Below, one piece after another: positions 1-6,142 of a DNA stretch of 33,113 bases. The stretch is from contig JAHDLB010000015.1 of the NCBI GenBank assembly GCA_018432315.1, forward strand, positions 1-33,113, read 5' to 3'. The notes below the pieces were generated by a model. It made no database searches. It saw nothing but the letters and a program-made list of their open reading frames with translations, and was not told the origin of the DNA. This DNA comes from Anaerolineae bacterium (GTDB lineage Bacteria; Chloroflexota; Anaerolineae; Aggregatilineales; Aggregatilineaceae). The first letter of the stretch is position 1, and the number at the start of each line of letters is the position of its first letter. Both the position numbers and the translations under genes were made by a program.

Positions 1-370
1 CCAGCATGTCGCGGTCCGCCCGCGCCATGCCCGCCAGCGGGTCGTAGGTCGCCAGCGCCACCGCCTCTTCCTCTTCGGTCAGGTCGGTGACCAGCACCAG
101 CACCGGCGTGGCCGGGTCCGCGCCGAACAGCTCCTTGCGCAGGTGCCCGTCCCACAGGCGGTTCGTCGGCGCGTTGTAGCGCACCACGTCGATGACGCCC
201 ACCTGGCGCATGACGGCGTCCAGCCCGGCTTTCTGCGCCGGGGGATGCTGCCGCCAGTTGCGCGGGTTGTCCAGCAGCTCGCCGGCGGGCATCACCCGCA
301 AGCCCACCACCCGGTTGCGGTACGGGCCAATGGCGGCGGGGATGTCGGTCGTCACGGTGTCGCCGGTCAT
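1..370 (-). CDS. ParB-like nuclease/methylase-associated phage protein (partial, runs off left edge)
   Basis: An open frame of 123 codons starts at ATG 370 and leaves the window still open. It was read by eye on the minus strand. The translation has the features of the short ParB/sulfiredoxin-like domain found in phage DNA-modification proteins: a 'NPRNWRQHPPAQK' box near residues 37-49, a hydrophobic 'VIDVVRYN' strand, a 'LWDGHLRKEL' box that corresponds to the DGHxR motif, and 'EEEAVALATYDPLAGMA' after it. In phages such proteins are often near a DNA methylase or terminase genes, so the element probably continues into phage-like genes to the left (inference). The ribosome site GGAG lies at 380-377. 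An intrinsic terminator ends only about 11 nt upstream of the start codon. Family call is good; exact role unknown. Confidence 0.75.
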   Translation of the reverse strand, partial: MTGDTVTTDIPAAIGPYRNRVVGLRVMPAGELLDNPRNWRQHPPAQKAGLDAVMRQVGVIDVVRYNAPTNRLWDGHLRKELFGADPATPVLVLVTDLTEEEEAVALATYDPLAGMARADRDML

Positions 371-381
371 GCACGTCTCCC

Positions 382-421
382 AAACAAAAAGCGACACAAC
401 GCCAATTCAGCGCCGTGTCGC
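382..421 (-). terminator. Strong intrinsic terminator just upstream of the ParB-like start codon
   Basis: On the minus strand GCGACAC (421-415) pairs with GTGTCGC (397-391). The inner bases continue pairing through C-G, G-C and G-T pairs to give about 13 bp with a five-base loop. TTTTTGTTT follows at 390-382. On the plus strand no T-run follows, so direction is leftward. The T-run ends about 11 nt before the ATG at 370, leaving no room for a promoter in between. It either ends an upstream RNA or acts as an attenuator of the ParB-like gene. Confidence 0.8.
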
Positions 422-627
422 TGTGTGGGCGACCTACACGGAGGCCGCGTTAATGCGAGTGCCACCGGGTAGCCAGTCCGGTGGGAGAGAAGTGGGGCCG
501 CGGTGTTGCGTCACGAGTCAGGAGGGTGGGGGGTCTTGCCAGGTGCGGCCCCAGCTCAGGCTCCTGTCTCTGGGCAGTGCTGGCCTCGCCGGAGCCTCGT
601 GGCCGGCCAGCGCCCACATTCGGTCAC
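391..627 (-). ncRNA. Candidate structured non-coding RNA or leader
   Basis: The roughly 300 bp between the genes at 673 and 370 contain no convincing ORF but many perfect complementary arms: 462-468 with 478-484 (7 bp), 493-501 with 545-553 (9 bp), 558-564 with 591-597 (7 bp) and 579-585 with 605-611 (7 bp). The last two cross, so they are either alternatives or a pseudoknot. The series ends in the leftward terminator at 421-382. A short AT-rich patch at about 634-665 could supply the promoter. The layout suits a free-standing RNA of about 230-250 nt or a regulated leader of the ParB-like gene. The 5' end is a guess; GC-rich DNA produces chance stems, so confidence is moderate to low. Confidence 0.35.
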
Positions 628-633
628 ATCTCT

Positions 634-663
634 ACTGTAACACAGTTTTCACTAAGAATTTCT
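634..663 (-). promoter_or_regulatory. Possible promoter with operator-like dyad
   Basis: The AT-rich patch holds a perfect dyad ACTGT-aac-ACAGT (634-646). On the minus strand its left arm contains TACAGT, a fair -10 hexamer at 639-634. The matching -35 position is poor (GAAATT), so this is weak. A dyad overlapping a -10 box would suit a repressor site. Confidence 0.25.
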
Positions 664-672
664 CATTATTTC

Positions 673-1017
673 TCACGTTCCTGCACAGACTGATTCACGC
701 GTCGAGTCAGGCCGCCAGTGGTACACGTGTTTCCGCCCGCCCCGCGCCACCCGCTCCACGCCCTGCCGCGTCTGCGCCAGCTCCAGCAACCCGCGCTGCG
801 CCTGCGCCACCGAGTAACCGGTCAGGCGCGCCACTTCCTTCAACGGCAGCGGGTCGCCCTTCAGGTACCGCTTGGGCACCTTCGCCAGGATGGCGCGTGC
901 CACCGGCGACAGCGACCGCCGCCGTGCCCGCGGCTGGAAGCTGTACCCGCAGCGCGGGCAGGTGACCTCCTCGAACAGCGCCAGTTGGTGGTATCCGCTC
1001 TCGTGCGCTCCCGCCAT
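673..1017 (-). CDS. Small zinc-ribbon plus winged-helix DNA-binding protein
   Basis: A 114-residue protein. Residues about 18-21 hold a CPRC knuckle (TCPRCGY), half of a zinc ribbon; no second CxxC pair is visible. Residues about 33-105 look like a winged helix: 'LSPVARAILAKVP', then 'LPLKEVARLTGYSVAQAQRGLLEL' as the helix-turn-helix and 'GRKHVYHW' as a wing strand. I chose ATG 1017 because AGGAG at 1027-1023 sits 5 nt before it; a GTG at 1023 is in frame but overlaps that ribosome site. It is the last gene before the structured gap and may be a regulator or a phage packaging-type DNA-binding protein; the sequence does not decide. Confidence 0.6.
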   Translation of the reverse strand: MAGAHESGYHQLALFEEVTCPRCGYSFQPRARRRSLSPVARAILAKVPKRYLKGDPLPLKEVARLTGYSVAQAQRGLLELAQTRQGVERVARGGRKHVYHWRPDSTRESVCAGT

Positions 1018-1123
1018 GCTCACTCCTCGTCAGGGATGATGATCGATGAACCTCGTGCGATATCCGGCAGGTGGCGCGCCATCGCCATCCAGCGCGCCAC
1101 CTGATAGCGGTCCAGCCGCCCGG

Positions 1124-1729
1124 TCAGCCCGCGCGCGCCGGCGCGGTGTGATCGACCGGGACGTAGATCACGACGCTGCACGTCCACGCCAGCGCCGCGT
1201 ACTCGCCGCTCTCGTCGAGCGCAATCTGCCAGGCGGTCGTGCCTGCCGGCACCGCGTACTCGGTCTGCGCCGCTGCATCCGGCGCCCACAGCAGCCGCGT
1301 GTCCTCGACGAGCTCGATGAGCACGGCATCGTCCGGGATGACGGTCACGCGGCAGGCCGGGTCACGTGGCGTGGCCGCGGCGGCGGGCGCCGGCGGATCT
1401 CCGGATGGCACCTGCGGGACGGCGGTACACTTCGGTTTCGGCGTTGCCTCCTGCTCCGGTTGTGGCTCCTCGGTCGGCTCGAATGCCGCGCAGCCCAGCT
1501 CGTCGTAGAGCGCCAGGTACGAGTCCAGCTCCTCGGCGGTCAGCGGGCGGATGTAGACGAACGTGTCCGGCGTGACGATGGCCAGGCAGTTGCAGGCGAG
1601 CGCGACGCGCAGGCGCTCGCAGCGCGCCTCGGTGTCGTCGCCGTCCTGGCCGGCGGCCGGTGCGACCGGCGCGGCCAGCAGGGCGAACAACAGAACGAAC
1701 AGCGTGAAAATGGAAAATACGGTCTTCAT
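1124..1729 (-). CDS. Secreted Cys-rich protein of unknown function
   Basis: A 201-residue protein starting 3 nt after the stop of the nucleotidyltransferase gene, so it is very likely co-transcribed with it. Residues 1-27 form a typical Sec signal peptide: MK, a hydrophobic stretch (VFSIFTLFVLLFALLAA), and a likely cut after APAAG. The mature part has seven cysteines, including an ACNC pair, and two half-domains joined by a Pro/Glu/Thr-rich linker (about residues 85-125). The C-terminal half (about 130-190) looks like a beta-strand-rich SH3-type domain ('YAVPAGTTAWQIALDESGEYAAL'), similar in style to exported Chloroflexota proteins. I do not recognise a family. An exported protein inside a partition operon is unexpected; it could act in surface exclusion, adhesion or lysogenic conversion, all speculative. 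Confidence 0.65.
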   Translation of the reverse strand: MKTVFSIFTLFVLLFALLAAPVAPAAGQDGDDTEARCERLRVALACNCLAIVTPDTFVYIRPLTAEELDSYLALYDELGCAAFEPTEEPQPEQEATPKPKCTAVPQVPSGDPPAPAAAATPRDPACRVTVIPDDAVLIELVEDTRLLWAPDAAAQTEYAVPAGTTAWQIALDESGEYAALAWTCSVVIYVPVDHTAPARAG

Positions 1730-1732
1730 CGT

Positions 1733-2716
1733 TCAATCCTCCTGATTGGTTTCGTTTGCGATTTGTCGTCGAAGGTGCTGTTCCGGGTCGCTGCACGCCA
1801 GCAGCTCGGCCAGCACGTCACCGTGGCACGGCGCCGGCGCGCACCAGCACACCAGCGTCTTGCCCCGCAGCTCGTCCAGGTCCGCCAGCAGGTCGGCCCG
1901 CTCCGCCAGGTGCTCGCGGTACAGGCGGATGACCGTCGCCCGGCCGCCGTCCTGCCCGACCACGAACGGGTTGAGCCACTTCGAGTCCGCCACGCCGTAC
2001 CGGCTGTTGCGGCGCCCGATGTACACGTAGCGTTCGTCCCGCTGCCAGCCGGGCGGCAGATCCCGGACGTTGACCACGCCGGGCGTGGGAACAGGACGCG
2101 CCTGGCTCAGCAGCCGGTGCAGCCGTCCCGCCGTGCGCTCCGCCGGCGGGATGACCGGCACGCCCGCCAGCCGGAAGTAGTCCGCCTCCTCCGGCACCGG
2201 CACGAGCTCGCCCGTCGCCTCCACCACCAGCGCACCGTCCTGCTGGCGGTACGGTGTGCGGAGCTTGAGGTGCGTCACCAGCGCCTGGCTGAAGGCTGCC
2301 GGTCCGGTCCGGATGCAGAAGAGGGCGCCCCAGTTCTCCGGTGTGGCGAGGAACAGGTCGACCTGGACCACCTGCCCGCCGGCGGCCAGCCAGAACTTCT
2401 TGTAGTGCTCGCCCCAGGCGGCTCGGGCGCCGTCCGGGGGGATATTTGTTAGCATCCTGGCGGCGATCATCTCGCTTAGTTTCTGGTCCAGCAGGTTGCG
2501 AGACTGAACGGCTCGGACCTCGCCGAACAGGTCCAGTTGGGTGGTTTCGAGCACGCTGGGGATGGCGACCAGCTCGATGTCGCCCACCTCCGGCTTGCCG
2601 CGGCGGATGCTGCCGGCGACCTCGATCCGGGAGCAGGCCGGCGCCAGCGTGTTGGCCAGGCGAGTAGCAGCGCGCTCGGCCACATCGAGGGGAATCGTCG
2701 TCTTCGTCGCGCTCAT
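1733..2716 (-). CDS. Pol-beta-type nucleotidyltransferase fused to DUF4326
   Basis: A 327-residue two-domain protein. Residues about 10-160 follow the family X polymerase/nucleotidyltransferase palm: 'RIEVAGSIRRG' (30-40, the GS motif), 'VGDIELVAIPS' (D46 and E48, metal ligands) and 'QVDLFLA' (D120, third acidic residue), followed by 'WGALFCIRTGPAAFSQALVTH', as at the end of the Pol X palm. Residues about 213-308 match DUF4326: 'VVNVRD', 'YVYIGRRN', 'KWLNPFVVG', 'LRGKTLVCWCAPAPCHGDVLA', with the conserved Cys/His set. No thumb or helix-hairpin-helix domain precedes the palm, so this is a minimal enzyme rather than a full polymerase. The gene starts 3 nt after the parB stop. The substrate is unknown; nucleotidylation or nucleotide metabolism is likely from the two domains. 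Confidence 0.75.
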   Translation of the reverse strand: MSATKTTIPLDVAERAATRLANTLAPACSRIEVAGSIRRGKPEVGDIELVAIPSVLETTQLDLFGEVRAVQSRNLLDQKLSEMIAARMLTNIPPDGARAAWGEHYKKFWLAAGGQVVQVDLFLATPENWGALFCIRTGPAAFSQALVTHLKLRTPYRQQDGALVVEATGELVPVPEEADYFRLAGVPVIPPAERTAGRLHRLLSQARPVPTPGVVNVRDLPPGWQRDERYVYIGRRNSRYGVADSKWLNPFVVGQDGGRATVIRLYREHLAERADLLADLDELRGKTLVCWCAPAPCHGDVLAELLACSDPEQHLRRQIANETNQED

Positions 2717-2719
2717 GGC

Positions 2720-3817
2720 TCACCCCTGCGCGGCGAAGCGCCGCAGCCCATCCACCAGGTCGAGCAGCCCGGTCACCCACTGCCCCTGTCGCGAGCGGTA
2801 CCCCCGCAGGTACTGCAGCACCTCGGTGGCCGAGGTCTCGATGTCGCGCAGCTCGTCGGCGGTGAAGTGATCTTGATCGGCGTCCATCGTCTCGATGGCG
2901 GCTGCCGTCTCCAGGACGGCATTCAGCAGCGCCACCAGCGCGACGTTCACCCGCCGCGCCGCGCTCTCGCCATCCGAAGACGCCAGATCCGGCTGGTGAT
3001 GCCGCACATCGCGCCAGGTTTCCGGCTCGCCATAGTCCAGCGCACCCTCTTCATAGCCGCTGTCCTGGTTGAAGTCGTAGCCGTCGTGCTGCGTTACGCG
3101 GCGTGGGGATGGCGTTTTGCCGGACGGTACAGAACGATCGGCAGTCTTTCCGCCAATGTTCGAGGTCTTCATCAGGCGTCCGTCTGCCGTCCGGCGCTCA
3201 CGAGGCACTTTGACATTTGTCAAAGTGGCGATCCTTTCACGCCAACGTGCAATCGTCTTGTTACTGACGCCAAGCTCCCTTGCCAACGCGTTGTCGCTGA
3301 GGCTCGTCCAGTCGTGCCCTCGAAGCGTCCGGCGCTTCAAGATATTGAACTTGTCTTCATTCGACAGCTTCAAGCCATGCCGGAGATTTGCCTCTTCGGC
3401 ATACTCGACTGCCGCCTCATGTCCCCCTGGGAGCAATTTGCCTTTCAACGGCGCGATTGTCACGTCTCCGACTGACAGTTGGAGTGCGCGCCGGGTTGCC
3501 TCGCACCGATGAAAGCCATCGGCGAGAATGAACTTCCCTGCGTCATCATTTCGGTACAACACGACTGGGTCTTTGAACTCGCCTCCATTCAGCAGAATCT
3601 GCGTGTATTGCTCCACCGTTTCTTCATCGAGTCCATTGACTCGAATCTGGATCTCCGGATCGACATCGATCTCGTCCAGCGATACCGGGCGAATGACGGG
3701 ACGGCGACGATCCGCGTCCTGGATTGCCCCGAACAACGCGCCGTCGACCTCCTCAAGGGTGTAGTCGGAGCGTTCGTCGAATGCGTCTGCACCCCGGCCT
3801 TTTCGCCTGCTAGCCAT
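2720..3817 (-). CDS. parB: ParB-family partition protein
   Basis: A 365-residue ParB/RepB-like protein. Residues about 42-150 form the ParB N-terminal (CTPase-like) domain: 'IRPVSLDEIDVDPEIQIRV', then 'FILADGFHRCEATRRA' (the GxHR box at about 101-104) and 'AVEYAEEANLRHGLKLSNEDK'. A helix-turn-helix follows at about 173-196 ('SDNALARELGVSNKTIARWRERI'). The C-terminal third is acidic and helical and probably dimerises. The start ATG 3817 overlaps the parA stop by 8 nt; the upstream in-frame start at 3964 lies deep inside parA and is not credible. It should bind a centromere site of this element; no canonical chromosomal parS (TGTTTCACGTGAAACA-like) is visible in the window. Confidence 0.88.
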   Translation of the reverse strand: MASRRKGRGADAFDERSDYTLEEVDGALFGAIQDADRRRPVIRPVSLDEIDVDPEIQIRVNGLDEETVEQYTQILLNGGEFKDPVVLYRNDDAGKFILADGFHRCEATRRALQLSVGDVTIAPLKGKLLPGGHEAAVEYAEEANLRHGLKLSNEDKFNILKRRTLRGHDWTSLSDNALARELGVSNKTIARWRERIATLTNVKVPRERRTADGRLMKTSNIGGKTADRSVPSGKTPSPRRVTQHDGYDFNQDSGYEEGALDYGEPETWRDVRHHQPDLASSDGESAARRVNVALVALLNAVLETAAAIETMDADQDHFTADELRDIETSATEVLQYLRGYRSRQGQWVTGLLDLVDGLRRFAAQG

Positions 3818-4568
3818 TCGCCAAGACCTCCACGCGATCCACCAGCTCCCAGGCGTGACCTGACGCGTCGCTGTTCGGCGCCTGGACGAAGACGGGAACT
3901 TGATACGTACTGGCCTCGGCCCACACAATGCGCTCGGGAATGATCGGCCACACCAGGTTCCCAAATCGCTCCTTCAGGCTGCGCAGGTTCTCGGTATGCT
4001 CCAGTGTGTTGGAGCGCACTCGCATGGGGATGATGCCGGCCACTTTCACCTGCTTGACACTCTCGACTGCCCGGCGATGCACCAGGCTTTCGGCCAGCCC
4101 ATCAAAGCTCCAAAACTCGCACAGAGTCGGGTAGAGGACGAAGTCCGTGGCCAGATAGATCGCGCCGTGCAGCAGACTTGGCGTTGGCGCGGTATCGATC
4201 AGGCAGAAGTCGAACAACGCCTCCAGGGGCTCGAGTTTTTCGTCGACTAGCCAGGCATCACTGATGCTGTTCGCGATGTGCCTGGTTTCGACATTCGAGC
4301 CAATGAGATAGAGCGTGCTCTCGCCGATACCGCCGTATTTCCCCGAGGGAATAGCCTGGATCACGTCTGAGTAATCCGCGTTGCGAACCAACAGGTCGTA
4401 TAGGCCTGGGTATTTGGCTAGCCCCAGCGCGCGGCTGGCGTGTCCCTGCGCATCAGCGTCGATCAACAACACGCGTTTGCCACGCGACGCCAGCCCAGCG
4501 GCAACGGTGATCGCGATGGTTGTCTTCCCAACCCCGCCTTTTTCGTTGAGCACAGTCACGGTGATCAT
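3810..4568 (-). CDS. parA: ParA-family partition ATPase
   Basis: A 252-residue ParA/MinD-type ATPase. The deviant Walker A is at residues 10-17 (KGGVGKTT), Walker A' at about 35-40 (LIDADA with D37 and D39) and Walker B near 'FDFCLIDTAPTPS' at about 130. There is no N-terminal helix-turn-helix extension, so it is the short (type Ib/Soj-like) form that does not autorepress through its own DNA-binding domain. The start ATG shares ATGA with the stop of the GIY-YIG gene, and the end overlaps parB, so GIY-YIG, parA and parB are translationally coupled. With the adjacent parB it should segregate the element when it is extrachromosomal. Confidence 0.93.
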   Translation of the reverse strand: MITVTVLNEKGGVGKTTIAITVAAGLASRGKRVLLIDADAQGHASRALGLAKYPGLYDLLVRNADYSDVIQAIPSGKYGGIGESTLYLIGSNVETRHIANSISDAWLVDEKLEPLEALFDFCLIDTAPTPSLLHGAIYLATDFVLYPTLCEFWSFDGLAESLVHRRAVESVKQVKVAGIIPMRVRSNTLEHTENLRSLKERFGNLVWPIIPERIVWAEASTYQVPVFVQAPNSDASGHAWELVDRVEVLANG

Positions 4569-5032
4569 GGTTTCAGCTCCTCCTGTTGTTGACTTGAGGC
4601 CGCCACATAGACAGCCATGGGATCACAGCCACGAGATCGGCTGAAAAAGGGCCTGCGTCCAGGTCGCTGAGGTCGATAGTCGCACCAGGTGAATGCGAGC
4701 TTCTCCATGATGATCAGAAGCTGTTCAAACACGTGAAGCCACATGGTGCTGGCGTAGCCAAGCGAAGCCGAGTTGGACATATCGAACCATTCACCGCCGA
4801 TGAGCATGGGCTCAAACAAGTCGTGGAATGCCTTCTCAACTGCGCGAGCGAGTTCCTCATCGCGGCATGGAAATACACCTAGCATGTGCAACTCGTGCGG
4901 GTTACCCGTCTGAAGTTGCGCCATTCGTCGATACGGATCCTTCGAGATTCCGATCTTGACGTGGGCTTTCTGGTCCACCGCATACACGTACATCGGATAG
5001 CGCACTTCCTCTTGCTTCGGGTTTTTGGGCAT
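4565..5032 (-). CDS. T5orf172-type GIY-YIG domain protein
   Basis: A 155-residue protein. The N-terminal 90 residues match the T5orf172/Mug113 branch of the GIY-YIG superfamily: 'MYVYAVD' (14-20), 'VKIGIS' (25-30), 'DPYRRMAQLQTGNP' (32-45), then 'LARAVEKAFHDLFEP' carrying the helical Glu (E66), and 'GEWFDM' (80-85). The C-terminus is not recognisable. ATG 5032 was chosen because it is preceded by AGGAAAGGA (5053-5040 region) and the domain begins right after it; the longer reading frame upstream runs into the duplicated DNA at 5082-5205. Such proteins occur in phages and plasmids as nucleases or DNA-binding proteins. Coupled by ATGA overlap to parA. Confidence 0.8.
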   Translation of the reverse strand: MPKNPKQEEVRYPMYVYAVDQKAHVKIGISKDPYRRMAQLQTGNPHELHMLGVFPCRDEELARAVEKAFHDLFEPMLIGGEWFDMSNSASLGYASTMWLHVFEQLLIIMEKLAFTWCDYRPQRPGRRPFFSRSRGCDPMAVYVAASSQQQEELKP

Positions 5033-5081
5033 TTGTGGTATCCTTTCCTCACTCCTGGCCCTGGCCGCTTCGGCGGTCGGG

Positions 5082-5207
5082 GCCGTCTGATTCACGTCAT
5101 GCAGTAGTCGCCGCACAGCTCGAACAGCGGTCCGGCGCCCGGCGCCGTCTGATTCACGTCATGCAGTAGTCGCCGCACAGCTCGAACAGCGGTCCGGCGC
5201 CCGGCGC
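5082..5207. repeat. Perfect 62-bp tandem duplication at the 3' end of the PP-loop gene
   Basis: Positions 5082-5143 are repeated base for base at 5144-5205, with two more matching bases afterwards. The copy nearer the gene (5144-5205) holds the last 17 codons and the stop of the PP-loop gene. The other copy holds the same codons and stop again, now untranslated. Because the gene meets the first stop, its protein is unchanged. Identity is complete, so the event looks recent. A separate 5-bp/4-bp nested hairpin (GGCCC/GGGCC around CCGC/GCGG) lies at 5057-5084 between the duplication and the next gene. Confidence 0.95.
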
Positions 5208-6104
5208 TTCGAAATCCACCTCGCGCAGCGGAATCCCCGATCGGTGCAGAAACACGTCCTGGCGCAGCTTGCGCGTGAACCGCCGCCGCCCTTCCGGCGA
5301 CCGCAACCAGTCGTCGAACTGGCACGCTCGCTCGAAGTAGGCCGGATAGTCCGTCTTCAGCCGCCGCCAGTACGCGTCGTCGTGGAACGGGCAGTGCACG
5401 CACGAGGACTTGTACGGCACTCTCAGCCCGCGCTCCCGCAGCCAGCGCTCGCAGTCGCTCCGCCGCATCCGCCGGTCGATGAGGGGATACACCGTGCGCT
5501 GCCACCCCGGTCCGCGCTTGCCCGACCGGTAGAACTCGTCCAGGCTGATGCCGTACAGGTGCTCGGTGCACACCTGGCGGCTCACCTGGCGCCGCGTCCA
5601 GCCGCGCTTGTCGTGGATCAGGCGGGCATGGCCGTGCGCCACCAGCCAGTCCCGCACCCAGTCGTCCGACGGCTCGATCTTGTACTCGCTGGTGCACTGC
5701 CGGCGCAGGATGCCGGTCTGTCCGGTGCGCGGATCCTGCGTGTAGAGCGGCATCGAGGCGAAGCGTCCCGCCCCGTGGATCGCGTCGTGCACCAGCCCCT
5801 GAGCGCTCCTGGCGACCCGCTCCAGCGGAATACCTCGCGTGGCTAACCGCCCCTCCAGGTAGTCCAGCTGCTCGTATACCCACGGCGGCTCGTCTTTGGT
5901 GTCGGCGAAGACCACTGCGTCGACCGGCGCCAGATCCCCCTCGACGATCATCTCGGCCAGCGTGCTCGACTGAACCCCGGCACCCAGGTGCAGAAACCGT
6001 CCCACGCACACGCGCGCCGGCTGCGACCGGACGCGCCGCGCTTCCAGGCGGTGGATCACCACCGGCACCGTGTCGAACAGGCTCAGTTGGCAGACCGCTG
6101 CCAT
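5154..6104 (-). CDS. PP-loop ATPase, PAPS-reductase-like (phage/mobile-element type)
   Basis: A 316-residue member of the phosphoadenosine phosphosulfate reductase-like PP-loop family. The nucleotide loop is 'HLGAGVQSSTLAEM' (39-52), followed by 'VVFADTKDEPPWVYEQLDYL' (64-83), as in the family. 'RRQCTSEYKIEP' (135-145) carries a conserved Cys, 'RRQVSRQVCTEHLYGISLDE' follows, and 'SSCVHCPF' (233-240) is the CxxC of the phage-type branch. Two more cysteines lie at the C-terminal tail (C310, C314). ATG 6104 has GAGGGGAG upstream; the longer in-frame start would lie inside the initiator gene. The relatives include the DndC-type sulfur-transfer enzymes of DNA modification, but no other dnd gene is in the window. 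Real substrate unknown. Confidence 0.8.
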   Translation of the reverse strand: MAAVCQLSLFDTVPVVIHRLEARRVRSQPARVCVGRFLHLGAGVQSSTLAEMIVEGDLAPVDAVVFADTKDEPPWVYEQLDYLEGRLATRGIPLERVARSAQGLVHDAIHGAGRFASMPLYTQDPRTGQTGILRRQCTSEYKIEPSDDWVRDWLVAHGHARLIHDKRGWTRRQVSRQVCTEHLYGISLDEFYRSGKRGPGWQRTVYPLIDRRMRRSDCERWLRERGLRVPYKSSCVHCPFHDDAYWRRLKTDYPAYFERACQFDDWLRSPEGRRRFTRKLRQDVFLHRSGIPLREVDFEAPGAGPLFELCGDYCMT

Positions 6105-6142
6105 GCTCTCGCTCCCCTCGTCAAACGCTGCGCCACCGATCG

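Noticed and set aside
1020-1130. A short leftward frame ending MARHLPDIARGSSIIIPDEE between the secreted protein and the small DNA-binding gene
   Set aside because: Its only ATG starts give about 20 residues with no ribosome site, and its end carries the ribosome site of the next gene. Not enough for a gene call.
2720-5200. A canonical parS site for the element's ParB
   Set aside because: No TGTTTCACGTGAAACA-like palindrome was found; the centromere of this element must have another sequence or lie outside.
5092-6009. A long leftward frame sharing its last codons with the PP-loop protein
   Set aside because: Low-complexity Arg/Gly/Ala translation out of frame with the true gene; the shared ending comes only from the 62-bp duplication.
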